Counted from the first letter of the stretch, positions 1-9,696 are shown. The stretch is DNA of 64,000 bases from Vulcanisaeta distributa JCM 11217 (GCF_001316005.1 NZ_BBBJ01000002.1:62001-126000), one strand, 5' to 3'. Notes: generated from the letters alone by a model not told the origin. Numbers and translations: made by a program.

Positions 1-2
1 TC

Positions 3-2564
3 TACCCAGTACCAATTGCGCTACTTATTATTGCAGTGACCACGGCACTCGCCTACTCAGGGCATGTCAAGCTTGGCTTCGCAATCATGGCAATACTCCT
101 AATACCGGCGCTGCTCTATGTTTATAAGTACGCGGCACTTGGTGTTCTGCTTCTCATATTAATCCTCCTAATACTGATTAGAGTCTTTGATTGGTTGGGT
201 GTCGGCGTTGGTATGCTTGCTTGGGAATTCTCAATAATGCCAAACCCACTCTACGTTCTTTCAGTACCGCTAATACTAACTTCACCAAGTCTCACGATTG
301 GAGTTACGAGGAGAGTAACGCCGCTTAAGTCGTTGATTACATTCCTAATACTATACATACCAACGTTACTGCTATTAAACGCTAACAACATGGTTGTTCC
401 CTGGTTTGGCTACGTAAACGCAAACCTAGCACCACTGCAGTCGCTCACTATCAATTCAATAACGAGTGCGTTGAGTAGCATGGACGTGGGGGGGCTTTAC
501 GGGCTGTCCCAGGCAATTGATAGAGTTTTTACCTGGACTAGCACTTACGTATTGCCGCCGATAATGGCATTGGCGGCTTACACGGCATATGTCATATCAA
601 GTAGGTTGAGGTCGCATGACAATAAGGTGGTTAGGTTCCTCGCGCCTGCCATTGGCACGATGACGGCCTACGCGTTGATGACCTACCTACTATTTTATAT
701 GAATCCGTACTTCGGGCTTTACCAGGGCATTGACGTTAATGCACTAATGCAGGGCTTATTGCCAGCCCTAGTCATAAGCCTCGCCATACTACCATTAATA
801 ATGCATTTCAGGCTTGTTGAGATTAAGTTTGAGCAGGAGGAGAAGCAGTCGGTGGTTGCCCTTGAGCGGGGTTATCAATTAATCCTAAATAAGGATGAGC
901 TTAAGTCGCTCGCAAGCGAGTGGGACAATGTGATTGGGCTTGATGACATTAAAAATGAGATAGAGACCTCAGTCATAACGCCACTCAGGGATGTTAAGCT
1001 ATCCCAGAAGTACGGTTTAATGCCAATACATGGGGTCCTCCTATTCGGTCCTCCTGGTGTTGGTAAGACAATGCTTGCGAGGGCAATAGCCGGTAAGTTG
1101 GGTTGGACGACAATAATCATGAACCTTGGAGAATTGCTCAGTAAGTATTATGGTGAGAGTGAGAATAGGCTAACCGAGCTTTTCAAGGCCGCCAGGAACT
1201 ACGCGCCATCAGTGATAATAATTGATGAGTTTGATGCCATTGGCAAGGCCAGGACTAGGTATGTGAGTGATGATGTTACGCCAAGACTATTAAATATTTT
1301 ACTTAGCGAGATGGATGGGATAACCAAGAGTAATGAGAATATTTTAGTAATTGGAACGACAAACCAGCCGGACCTCCTAGACCCCCCCGCACTGCTTAGG
1401 CCTGGTCGATTCGATAAGGTTATCTACGTGCCACCGCCCAATGAGGAGACCAGGGCTAGGATGTTTGAGGCGATGTTGAGGGGGGGCAAGCCTGTCCAGG
1501 GGGGGCCGATTGACTATGCAAGGCTTGCTAAGATGACTGATAGGTTCACGGGCGCGGACATAATGAATGTGGTTAGGACGGCCGTGCTTGAGTCGTTGAA
1601 GGATGGTAAGCCAATAACCCAGGAAAAGCTCGAGGAGATAATAAATAGGTATAAGCCGAGCCTCACGTATGACCTGCTGGAGAAGTACGATGCATTCAGG
1701 CTTCAGTATAGTAGGTTGAGAACCTATGGTAAGGCGCAGGTCGGTATTCCAGAGGTTACTTGGAATGACATTGGTGATCTTGAGGAGGTTAAGGAGGTCA
1801 TTAATAGGTATGTGATTGCCACGATGCAGAGGAGGGACGTACTTGAGAGGCTGGGTATTGAGCCAATACATGGAATTTTGCTCTTTGGTCCTCCAGGTGT
1901 TGGTAAGACCCTCGTTGCCAAGGCGACGGCTAATACGCTAAAGGCAAACTTCATAGAGCTTAATGGCGCCGAGTTGGCTAGGGCCGGGCCCGAGAGGGCT
2001 GCTGCCGTGGTTAAGGACGTGTTTAACATGGCTCGTGATAACGCACCAGCCATAATATTCATCGATGAGATAGATTCAGTGGCGCCGCCCAGGGATTCAC
2101 CAACAGGTAGTGTTTGGTCCATCGTCATTGCCCAATTACTGACCGAGATGGATGGGCTAAGGGGGCTTAACAACGTAATCGTCATAGCGGCCACCAATAG
2201 GCCCTGGTTCATTGATCCAGCGCTTCTTAGGCCTGGCAGGTTTGATAAGGTCATTTACATACCACCACCAAATAGGGATGCCAGGCGTGAGATTGTTAGG
2301 ATACACATTAGGAATGCGGAGGTTGAGGAGGGGGTGATTGATTGGGTTGCCGAGGTCACTGAGGGCTACAGTGGTGCTGACTTAGCGGCGTTGGTTAGGG
2401 AGGCTAAGATGAGGGCTTTGGATAGGGTGTTGAGCGGCGATAATAAGGTTAGGATTACTAGGGAGGACTTTGAGTATGCGCTTGGCAAAGTACGACCATC
2501 ACTGAATAAGGAGTTGCTTAGCCAGTATGAGGATTTTGTGAGGAGGGTTAACCTAATGATTTAG
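3..2564 (+). CDS. Membrane-anchored double AAA ATPase (Cdc48-like), 5' end outside window
   Basis: The frame is open to the window edge and already encodes a hydrophobic segment before the first GTG at 36, so the true start probably lies upstream. About 270 N-terminal residues form several hydrophobic, probably membrane-spanning segments. Two AAA modules follow: Walker A GPPGVGKT near nt 1048 with Walker B IIIDEFDA near 1217, then GPPGVGKT near 1888 with IIFIDEID near 2052. Each module has the arginine-finger region [17 protein letters not shown]. It resembles Cdc48 in the ATPase part but carries a membrane domain in place of the Cdc48 N domain, so it probably unfolds or extracts membrane proteins (inference). 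[12 protein letters not shown] contains a seven-C run at 1382; the second module has [11 protein letters not shown], so one Pro is probably spurious. Confidence 0.85.
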   Translation, partial: YPVPIALLIIAVTTALAYSGHVKLGFAIMAILLIPALLYVYKYAALGVLLLILILLILIRVFDWLGVGVGMLAWEFSIMPNPLYVLSVPLILTSPSLTIGVTRRVTPLKSLITFLILYIPTLLLLNANNMVVPWFGYVNANLAPLQSLTINSITSALSSMDVGGLYGLSQAIDRVFTWTSTYVLPPIMALAAYTAYVISSRLRSHDNKVVRFLAPAIGTMTAYALMTYLLFYMNPYFGLYQGIDVNALMQGLLPALVISLAILPLIMHFRLVEIKFEQEEKQSVVALERGYQLILNKDELKSLASEWDNVIGLDDIKNEIETSVITPLRDVKLSQKYGLMPIHGVLLFGPPGVGKTMLARAIAGKLGWTTIIMNLGELLSKYYGESENRLTELFKAARNYAPSVIIIDEFDAIGKARTRYVSDDVTPRLLNILLSEMDGITKSNENILVIGTTNQPDLLDPPALLRPGRFDKVIYVPPPNEETRARMFEAMLRGGKPVQGGPIDYARLAKMTDRFTGADIMNVVRTAVLESLKDGKPITQEKLEEIINRYKPSLTYDLLEKYDAFRLQYSRLRTYGKAQVGIPEVTWNDIGDLEEVKEVINRYVIATMQRRDVLERLGIEPIHGILLFGPPGVGKTLVAKATANTLKANFIELNGAELARAGPERAAAVVKDVFNMARDNAPAIIFIDEIDSVAPPRDSPTGSVWSIVIAQLLTEMDGLRGLNNVIVIAATNRPWFIDPALLRPGRFDKVIYIPPPNRDARREIVRIHIRNAEVEEGVIDWVAEVTEGYSGADLAALVREAKMRALDRVLSGDNKVRITREDFEYALGKVRPSLNKELLSQYEDFVRRVNLMI

Positions 2565-2644
2565 CCGTTGTGTTTTAACCCTATTAATACGAAGAACATT
2601 GTAGGCTTAGTAATTTAAAGGGTGCCCCCCCTCACATTATTGTC

Positions 2645-3479
2645 ATGAGTCAAAAACCTGAAGCATTGAAGAACGTAATTGAGGAAGTTACGAAATTGGT
2701 AAAGGAGGGATATTCCTAACGAGCATTGTGAAGGAGGTTACTGAGGCGATTAATAAGGACGTTGGCTTGAGTAAGGTGATATTCAATGAGATAAAGGAGT
2801 CCATGGTTAAGATAAGCCTGGCAATGTGCCTGTCGGCTTATTCACGCAATGCGCGTTAATACCGAGTTATTACCTAACCGGTAAGACGCCAAGTATTGAT
2901 TGGGGTGACGTGACAATGCACTTATTGGGTAAGATGATACATAGCCTGGCAATTGCCGAGATAAAGAATAGGCTTGGTAATAGGTGCATTGAGGGTGTTG
3001 AGGTCATGTACACGTACAATGCCTGGACGATGAGGGGTAAGCCAGACCTTGACTGCGGTAATTATTACCTGGAGTTCAAGACCATAATGGGTAGGGTTAC
3101 GAAGGCTAGGTTATTCCATGACATGATACAGGCAGGTTTCTACTCGGCGGCGGGTAATAAGAACACGTACATACTATACCTAGTGCTTAGTGATGGTGTG
3201 CTACGTAACATAGTCCCTATCGAGATAATTCCTGAAGTTGGCTATCCGGTCATTTACGCCTTCAAGCTTTGGGTAAAGGCTGTGGAGGGTGGGGGGGACA
3301 TTGGCGCATTGACTGTTAAGACAACATCATGCAAGGTATGTAGGTTTAGGAACATATGCATAATGAGGACTAGGAATCCTCATGAGGTCTTCTTACCAGG
3401 TAAGGAATTGCTTGATAATTATCTCGATTATGTAAAGCAAGAAGTATCAAAGGCAGGGGGGGTTAAGGTGATTGGCTGA
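2645..3479 (+). CDS. Cas4/RecB-like PD-(D/E)XK nuclease with Fe-S cysteine cluster
   Basis: The reconstructed protein is about 277 residues. It shows the full Cas4/Dna2/AddB-type set: a His in GKMIHSLA, Asp in GKPDLD, LEFKT (ExK), QAGFY (QxxxY), C-terminal Cys in SCKVCRFRNIC and an upstream Cys near the middle, as expected for a 4Fe-4S nuclease. The coding frame breaks twice: at 2707-2709 (GGG where GGGG restores the frame) and at 2829-2830 (CC where CCC restores it). The N-terminal 60 residues are helical and unlike classic Cas4. No CRISPR array or other cas gene is in the window, so this is an orphan, perhaps a repair nuclease. It overlaps the next gene by one base (TGATG). Confidence 0.65.
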
Positions 3480-4408
3480 TGAGTCTCGAGGAAATAACAG
3501 ACCTAGCAAATTACCTATTAAATAGGCTGCAACTTAGAGATACGCACTTCGTAACATCGATTGCTAAGTGTTCATTGCTGTCGTTGAGGAGAGACGTTAG
3601 TATAATGGATGAGGCCTATAGCGAGTATTTACCGAGGGTCTTAACGGTATGCGCTACGGAGAAGCACGTGGTTAGGGTTGAGGATATGGTGATTGAATTA
3701 CCAAGGCTCCTCAGGTGCGGTGATTCATTAGTATTACCGAAGCTCATGCTTCTTAAAGATAATGTTAAGTCCCACATAGTCGAGGCGCTGCTGGTGGCTG
3801 CGCTACTCAATACGGAGATACAACTGCATTACCTATCTAAGAACATAGACGGCGATATTGAGGAGGGCTTGGCAATAACGATAAATCCTGAGTGGGGTAA
3901 GGAATTACTTGATGCGGTCATTAAGTCGTTGAAGAGTAAGGAGGTTGGCGTTAAGACAATGAGTTGCGCATCATGCCCGTTAAGGGACGTGTGCCCGTTT
4001 AATAAGCTAGGCGATAAGATTGTACTGCCCGATGAGACTGCGAAGATCGTTGATGAGCTCTATAATAAGTTAATCACAGAGCCGACGACCGCGCAGGAGA
4101 AACGCAATGCAGGGGGGGCTTTAACTCCACCGAGCACATTGGATAAAGAGGGCATTAGGAATTACCTGAGGCAGGTGGCTGACTGGGCGCGTTCTCGTGG
4201 TAGGACGTGGGTCAGTGTGGCGGTTGGTAAATGCCCAATATGTGGTAGGGAGGGTACGCTGGTGGTTAGGATTACGAGTGGTGGTGAGAAGGTTCTATAT
4301 AGGCATGGTTCCTCAACGTGCACCATAGGCACGATAGACGAGTCAATAGATAAGATAAGCATTGATAGGTTCCTGGAGATTGAAAGTAATGAAGCGGAAA
4401 CCGAGTGA
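3479..4408 (+). CDS. Degenerate Cas4-like protein with C-terminal zinc ribbon
   Basis: 309 residues, translationally coupled to the nuclease-like gene before it. The middle holds CASCPLRDVCPF, the Cys spacing of the Cas4 Fe-S cluster, with a candidate fourth Cys in the N-terminal IAKCSLLSLRRD. I see no PD-(D/E)XK catalytic set. Near the C-terminus, CPICGREG and a later Cys (GSSTC) look like a zinc ribbon. The arrangement suggests an inactive partner of the upstream nuclease, giving an active/inactive pair (inference). A seven-G run near 4101 probably adds one Gly. Confidence 0.5.
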   Translation: MSLEEITDLANYLLNRLQLRDTHFVTSIAKCSLLSLRRDVSIMDEAYSEYLPRVLTVCATEKHVVRVEDMVIELPRLLRCGDSLVLPKLMLLKDNVKSHIVEALLVAALLNTEIQLHYLSKNIDGDIEEGLAITINPEWGKELLDAVIKSLKSKEVGVKTMSCASCPLRDVCPFNKLGDKIVLPDETAKIVDELYNKLITEPTTAQEKRNAGGALTPPSTLDKEGIRNYLRQVADWARSRGRTWVSVAVGKCPICGREGTLVVRITSGGEKVLYRHGSSTCTIGTIDESIDKISIDRFLEIESNEAETE

Positions 4409-4442
4409 TTAATCACTGAATGCGTTAATTGTTATAAGGCGG

Positions 4443-4450
4443 TTATTTAA
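4443..4450 (+). promoter_or_regulatory. TATA-like box for riboflavin synthase
   Basis: TTATTTAA lies about 12-19 nt before the ATG at 4462, in the only short gap of this stretch. It is closer than the usual 26 nt, so assignment is weak. Confidence 0.3.
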
Positions 4451-4461
4451 ATGCCAGGTTA

Positions 4462-4926
4462 ATGGTGCTGAGGGTTGGTATTGTCGATACGACATTCGCC
4501 AGGGTCGACATGGCTAAGTACGCAATTGAGGAATTAAGGAATAATGAACCCTCCATAGTGATAGAGAGAATAACAGTACCTGGCTTCAAGAATACTCCCT
4601 GGGCTGCTAAACAACTCATTAATAAGGGCGTCGACGCGGTCATGGTATTTGGTTGGATTGGGCCAAGTTTAACGGATAAGATAACCTACGCCGTGGCCTC
4701 CATGGGCCTTATAATGCTTCAGATTGAGTATGATAAACCGATAATAGATGTGACGGTTCACGAGGATGAAGCAAGCGATGAGAAGGAATTGTTTGACATA
4801 GCCGTTGATAGGTCGAGGAAGCACGCCAGGAACCTCATATTAATGCTTAGGGGGGGTGAGCTGACGAGGTGGGCTGGTATGGGCCTTAGGCAGGGTCGCC
4901 CGGATGTCGGACCAATTATTAAGTAA
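4462..4926 (+). CDS. ribC: Riboflavin synthase, archaeal type
   Basis: 154 residues matching archaeal riboflavin synthase, the lumazine-synthase paralogue that is unrelated to bacterial RibE. It dismutates two 6,7-dimethyl-8-ribityllumazine molecules to riboflavin. The N-terminus VGIVDTTFARVDMAKYA is characteristic, as is the central AVMVFGWIGPS region and the basic C-terminus. Length fits the family (about 155). A seven-G run at 4850 makes MLRGGELTRW where MLRGELTRW is expected. It is not next to other riboflavin genes here. Confidence 0.9.
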   Translation: MVLRVGIVDTTFARVDMAKYAIEELRNNEPSIVIERITVPGFKNTPWAAKQLINKGVDAVMVFGWIGPSLTDKITYAVASMGLIMLQIEYDKPIIDVTVHEDEASDEKELFDIAVDRSRKHARNLILMLRGGELTRWAGMGLRQGRPDVGPIIK

Positions 4927-4944
4927 AAGCTTTATTAATACCAT

Positions 4945-5505
4945 GTGGGTGTCCTCGTTGTGAGTTCATCCCTTGAGCTTGTGAGGAAGATATTCGATGA
5001 ATTAATAAATAATAATCTGCTTATCAATGTTAAGGATAGAAAGGACCCACTGGTTTCGGAGTACGTCATTAGGTATGGCGATAAGTGCCCAGGCATTGCC
5101 AGTATTGATGAGGACGTGAGCATGGATAGGGAATTAACCTGGTACCAAGTGTTGACGATGGGTGTCGGTTTAAAGCTCAGCATAAGCAGGGTTGGCCTGA
5201 ATTTAAGTCCTAGCGAGGGGTCCATAAGGATTACATTAAGGTTAATGAGCGGTGATAGGTTGAAGGCATCCGAGGTATTCGTAATAAGTTGTGGTGATGT
5301 TAAGGATTCTATTTATGGTAAGTCTATCGTGGATTTATTCATTAACCTTGATGTTATCTCGAGGGTTTTAAATACAGTGAAGGAAAGAAGAAGGTTAAGT
5401 GATGATTATATTGATGAGTTATTAAGGTTCCTAGGCAATGCCAAGTCGAGGGTTGAGCAGGATATTAAGAGGTTAGTAAGCACCTATCAGTGGTTTGAGG
5501 AGTGA
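4945..5505 (+). CDS. Hypothetical protein beside GH57 enzyme
   Basis: 186 residues from a GTG start, ending directly at the next gene. I do not recognise the family. The protein is soluble and mixed alpha/beta, with a helical, charged C-terminal third (KERRRLSDDYIDELLRF). The tight junction with the GH57 gene suggests co-transcription and perhaps a shared role in polysaccharide metabolism (inference). Confidence 0.6.
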   Translation: MGVLVVSSSLELVRKIFDELINNNLLINVKDRKDPLVSEYVIRYGDKCPGIASIDEDVSMDRELTWYQVLTMGVGLKLSISRVGLNLSPSEGSIRITLRLMSGDRLKASEVFVISCGDVKDSIYGKSIVDLFINLDVISRVLNTVKERRRLSDDYIDELLRFLGNAKSRVEQDIKRLVSTYQWFEE

Positions 5506-6747
5506 TTGGTTATGGTTAGGAAATTAATACTATTCCTTGAGATGCATCAACCCAGGAGGTTGAGGTATGGCGTGCTTGATAAGTTATGTGATTTAAGGCG
5601 TGGTGAGGTGGATGAGCCTACAATAAACTCGATAATATTTAATGATGAAGTAAATAGGGAGATATTGAATAGAGTTGCTGATAAGTCATACATGCCCACC
5701 CTCGAGTTAATGAGGGATTTAGGCAATGATGGCTTTAGGGCTGCTATATCGATATCCGGCTCATTAATTGATCAATTACTAATGTGGAGGCCTGAGGTTA
5801 TCGATTTACTGAGGGATTTGGTGAGGAGGGGGGGTATTGTCGAACTTGTTGCTGAGCCTTATCACCATTCCTTAGCGTCATTCGTCAGCGGGGGGGATTT
5901 ATTTCTCAGGGAGTTGGAGGATCACGTTGAGACGAACAAGTCATTATTTGGTCAGGTACCCCTTGTCTTTGAGAATACTGAATTCCTATATAGGAATGAT
6001 TGGGGGGGCTTACTAATGGAGAAGGCGGGCGCATCGGTGGTTCTCACGGAAGGGGGGGTTGATTGGGTGCTTGGTTGGAGAAGTCCAACATACCTATACG
6101 GCGCACCCAATTCTAGGGTGAGGCTGTTGCTTAGGCATTATAGGCTATCTGACGATATAGGCTTTAGGTTTAGTAATAGGTCTTGGGATCAATGGCCATT
6201 GACCGCCGATAAGTACATGGCCTGGATTAGGGCAACCCCCCCAGGGGACTTTGTCTTGGTGGGCTTGGACTTTGAAACATTCGGTGAGCATCATTGGCGT
6301 GAGAGTGGGATCTTTGATTTTCTCGCATGGCTTCCTAAGGAGGCGCGTAGGGCAGATGTTGAGTTCATACACCCATCATCACTAGCGAATGAGGAACCCA
6401 TTGATTATTTAGACATACCCTCAGTGATTTCCTGGGCCGATGTCGAGAAGGACGATAGCGCATGGCGCGGGAATGATCTTCAAAGAATCGCGTTTGATCA
6501 CGTGATCTCCATAGGCAATTTAATGAAAATGAATAGGCTTGAAAAGACGTGGAGGTACTTACTAACGAGTGATCACTATTACTACATGTCAATGAAGCAT
6601 GGACCGAGTGGTGAGGTTCATAGTTATTTCAATCCCTATAACTCGGCCTTTACGGCATTTAAGGCCGTGGAAGACATTGTCGTAGGTATTACCTGTGCCC
6701 TCGCCAATACGGGCATTAATAGGGCCGTAGGTCATGGAGTCGAGTAA
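5506..6747 (+). CDS. GH57-family alpha-amylase-like glycoside hydrolase
   Basis: 413 residues. Family-57 signatures are present: LFLEMHQPRRL at the N-terminus, AEPYHHSLAS, VFENTEFLYRN, and GLDFETFGEHHW carrying the likely catalytic Asp/Glu of the fourth conserved region. Such enzymes act on alpha-glucans such as glycogen in the cytoplasm. The start is TTG 5506, adjacent to the previous stop, or ATG 5512. Four seven-base G/C runs (near 5828, 5890, 6002, 6052) and one C run (6236) each add a probably spurious Gly or Pro without breaking the frame. Confidence 0.85.
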   Translation: MVMVRKLILFLEMHQPRRLRYGVLDKLCDLRRGEVDEPTINSIIFNDEVNREILNRVADKSYMPTLELMRDLGNDGFRAAISISGSLIDQLLMWRPEVIDLLRDLVRRGGIVELVAEPYHHSLASFVSGGDLFLRELEDHVETNKSLFGQVPLVFENTEFLYRNDWGGLLMEKAGASVVLTEGGVDWVLGWRSPTYLYGAPNSRVRLLLRHYRLSDDIGFRFSNRSWDQWPLTADKYMAWIRATPPGDFVLVGLDFETFGEHHWRESGIFDFLAWLPKEARRADVEFIHPSSLANEEPIDYLDIPSVISWADVEKDDSAWRGNDLQRIAFDHVISIGNLMKMNRLEKTWRYLLTSDHYYYMSMKHGPSGEVHSYFNPYNSAFTAFKAVEDIVVGITCALANTGINRAVGHGVE

Positions 6748-6756
6748 TCCCGTATA

Positions 6757-7261
6757 ATGAGCGCTATGGTGAATAAGGTATTAATTACTGTTAAGTCGTC
6801 CTTTGAGTACGGCGTGAGACAGGACATTAGGGACTACCTATTCTTCTTTGATAGAGACGTGAGCGTTAGGGCCACGGAGTTTCGGGGGGTCTTAATCGTG
6901 GAGACCAATATAGATCCTAAGTATGTGGCTGGTCTCCTTATTAATGCGCCAATACCTGAGAACGTACTTACTTCGATAATTCCGATTATCCATGAGGGGA
7001 GTTATAATACGATTAACGATTTAATAGATGTTGTTCGTAGATACGTGAGTAGTGATTGCGAGACTTATGTTGTTAGGTGTAGGTTACGTGGATCATTAAT
7101 TAGCGATAGTGATTGTGAGTCTTCAATAATTAATTTATTGAGAGGTCTTGGCTTTCATGCGATGTATAGGGGGGGGCGCTTCTGATTGTGCAGTTGTTGT
7201 TGAGGGTTTGGGTAATTGGTTTGGTGTTTACGTGGGTCCGAGGACGTTTGTGAGGGTTTAG
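6757..7261 (+). CDS. THUMP-like RNA-binding protein
   Basis: About 166 residues after reconstruction. The sequence KVLITVKSSFEYGVRQDIRDYL and the following beta-rich stretch resemble THUMP domains found in tRNA-modifying enzymes. A run of eight G at 7169-7176 sends the frame to an early stop at 7185. Seven or four G would continue into ASDCAVVVEGLGNWFGVYV and stop at 7261, ending in a typical THUMP strand. No catalytic domain is attached, so it may serve as an RNA-binding partner (inference). Confidence 0.6.
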
Positions 7262-7290
7262 TGAAAGTTTCAGTTAACCTAGGTCAAGGC

Positions 7291-7298
7291 TTATATAG
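7291..7298 (+). promoter_or_regulatory. TATA box upstream of Orc1/Cdc6
   Basis: TTATATAG lies about 45-50 nt before the ATG at 7342, leaving a short leader. It is the clearest promoter element between the THUMP gene and the replication initiator. Confidence 0.5.
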
Positions 7299-7341
7299 TA
7301 ACCAAAAACTATTTTTTACCTCTCTACTAAAGAAATAGTAA

Positions 7342-8548
7342 ATGCCGAGGATTTTTAAGAACGAGGCTGCATTAACGCCGGAGTACATACCGAGTAAGCT
7401 GCCGCATAGGGAGGAGCAATTGAAACAGCTTGAGACGTACTTCAGCGGTTTTCTTGAGGATCCAGGGTCTATGTATCCGAAGGTCGTGCTCATCGGCAGA
7501 CCTGGCAGTGGTAAGACCGTGACGAGTAGGAAGTTTGGAAATTACGTAGTTAGATCAAGTGAGAGGGTTAGGTATGTTCATGTGTCCTGCTTCCTCAATA
7601 GAACACTAAGTTCGGTGCTAAAGGACATTGGTGTTCAATTAAACATTGCAATACCGAAGAGGGGGGGATTCTCGACCGAGGAATTACTTAAGATGCTTCT
7701 TGACATGGTTAGGGAGAAGGACATATACGCAATAGTGGCTCTCGATGATGTATTCCACCTAGTTAATAATAGTGGTCCGCATGCGTTGGGCACGTTGATA
7801 AGGCTTGGCGAGGAGTATGTAAGTAGGGGGGGTGATAAGTATAGGTTTGGCTTAATCCTTATTAGCCAGGACCTAACCTTTAGGGATCAACTCGATAGGA
7901 GTTCCCAGAGTGCGCTTGGTAATGCCGTGATTAGGTTTGAACCGTACACGAAGGATCAAATATTCGAGATACTCCTGGCAAGGGCTCAGGAGGCTTTAAT
8001 TGATGGTGTGTATGATGAGGAGATACTCGAGATGATAGCGGATGTGGCTGGCGTTGATGAGCACTTAATGGATGAGCATAGGGGGGGTGATGCTAGGTAT
8101 GCCATTGACATATTATGGAGGGCCTCAAAGCTCGCCGAGATGAAGGGTGCAGATAGGATTCTGCCTGAGCATGTTAGGGAGGCCATAAAGAACACGCTTA
8201 GGGGCATTAGGAGCGATGAGTTAAGAATGCTGCCTCTTCATGAGAAGATATTTCTACTGGCCATCGTTAGGAGTTTAATGAAGAATCCAAACTCGCCCTA
8301 CATACCCTTTGGGACCGCTGAGGATGAGTATCAAATGCTCTGTGAGCAATATGGTCAGGAGCCCAGGAAGCACACACAGTTATGGGAGTACCTTAGGGAC
8401 TTAAATACGAAGGGCTTTGTTGAGACTAGGACGTCTAGTAAGGGTATGAGGGGGGGTAGGACAACGCTGATCTCAATACCGTCAGAGCCCCCTGGAAACG
8501 TTAGAGGAGGAGTTGGAAAAGATAATTAAGGGTGAGTTGGGTACGTGA
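7342..8548 (+). CDS. cdc6: Orc1/Cdc6 replication initiator
   Basis: AAA+ initiator that binds archaeal origins and loads MCM. Walker A GRPGSGKTVTSRKF (near residue 53), Walker B VALDDVFHL, the sensor-2-like region EHRGGDARYAIDIL and a C-terminal winged helix (HEKIFLLAIVRSL onward) are in order. The reading frame is broken at 8488-8492, where five C occur; four C give EPLETLEEELEKIIKGELGT and a stop at 8546-8548, overlapping the next gene's GTG. Seven-base G runs (7663, 7827, 8081, 8449) add Gly residues; GGDARYA is probably GDARYA in the organism. Confidence 0.92.
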
Positions 8549-8856
8549 GTGTCGATTTCATAGAGGACCTATTCTCATCGAGGATTAGGGTTAGGGTACT
8601 TAAGGCGTTGATTAAGTATAAGGAGGTGAATATAACGAAGCTCTCCAGGGAGTTGGGCGTTAATTATAAGGTGATTGAGTACCACATAGAGGCTCTTAAG
8701 AGACTTGGCATCGCTGAGGAGAAGAGGTTTGGTAGGATAAGGATAATAAGGATTAGCGAGGGCGACCCACGGGTTTTAGCCATTGAACGCTTCTTCACGG
8801 AGCTCGAGCAGGCATTCGCTAACCAGGCCGATTCACGAAATCGAGGATCCTCTTAG
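8545..8856 (+). CDS. Winged helix-turn-helix DNA-binding protein
   Basis: 103 residues with an ArsR-like wHTH: RIRVRVLKALIKYKEVNITKL, then NYKVIEYHIEALKRLGIA as the recognition region, then a basic wing. The GTG start overlaps the Orc1/Cdc6 stop, so the two are co-transcribed. It may regulate the initiator gene (inference). The 3' end overlaps the convergent lyase gene by 38 nt. Confidence 0.75.
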   Translation: MSVDFIEDLFSSRIRVRVLKALIKYKEVNITKLSRELGVNYKVIEYHIEALKRLGIAEEKRFGRIRIIRISEGDPRVLAIERFFTELEQAFANQADSRNRGSS

Positions 8857-9657
8857 CCAATTTATAGTGCACGTAATCAACCAACTGACCCTCAAGGCTT
8901 ATTGCTCCACGACCCTCCTTAACAGCCCTCTCGTAAGCCTCAACAACCCTCCTAGCCCAATTAATCTCCTCCTCACTTGGTGAGAAGACTTCGTTAGCCA
9001 CGGGTATCTGGCTTGGGTGAATAACCTGCTTTCCAATGAAACCCATGGATTTAGCCTCAACACACTCCCTCCTAAAGCCCTCAATATCCTTAATATCAAA
9101 GAACACCTTATCGATTGGATCAACCCCCCCATAAGCCCTGGCTGCGGAGACTACCATTGTCTTAAGGACCTGGTTTTGTTCATAAGTCTTTACAACACCA
9201 CCAACCGAGAGTGCGAAGTCGGCTGCCCCCCCATAGGACACGGCGGTAACGCCCTCACTCCTGACAACATCCTCAACCTTAAGCAAACCCCCCCTAGCCG
9301 TCTCTATGAGCGGCTCTATCTCCCTACCTGTGGCCTTATATACGAAGCTTAAGTCAAACTCGGCCTTTGGAATCACGATGCACTTAACGACATCGATCTT
9401 ATACACGGTATCAATGTCCGCATAGAAGAAGGGGGGGTCTTTGGGTCATTAACCCTAACACAAACCTCCTTACCACCCCCCCAATCAAGTTGTGGAAGTA
9501 ATTCCCTTATTAACTTACGTGCCGCTTCCTTACCATCGATTGGCACCGCATCCTCAAGGTCAATAATCACAGAATCAGGCTTCAACTCAAGGGCTGCCTT
9601 CCTAATCATGTGCTCATTATTACCGGGAACGAATAATTGGGACCTCCTCAAAACCAC
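8819..9657 (-). CDS. CitE-like / malyl-CoA (citramalyl-CoA) lyase family protein
   Basis: HpcH/HpaI aldolase/CitE superfamily. LFVPGNNEHMIRKA at the N-terminus, DSVIIDLEDAVP (acidic active-site strand), CVRVND (substrate Arg), IPKAEF, LIETARG and IGKQVIHPSQIP are all family hallmarks. Such enzymes cleave or form beta-hydroxyacyl-CoA thioesters with acetyl-CoA. The frame breaks at 9431-9437: seven G in the plus strand where five restore KTPFFYADIDTVYKI. In-frame seven-base runs near 9124, 9226, 9287 and 9476 each add a residue. The physiological substrate cannot be told from sequence. Confidence 0.8.
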
Positions 9658-9696
9658 AGAGGTGCATAAGGATTAATAACTAATTAATTTTTCCCA

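Noticed and set aside
2645-4408. CRISPR-Cas adaptation locus
   Set aside because: No repeat array and no cas1, cas2 or effector genes are near; only the Cas4-like pair is present.
7169-7176. Programmed ribosomal frameshifting at G runs
   Set aside because: Breaks occur in too many unrelated genes, in both directions, and without a shared slippery heptamer or downstream structure.
8783-9352. Plus-strand frames opposite the CitE-like gene
   Set aside because: The minus strand carries recognisable family motifs over the whole stretch; the plus-strand frames are shadows.
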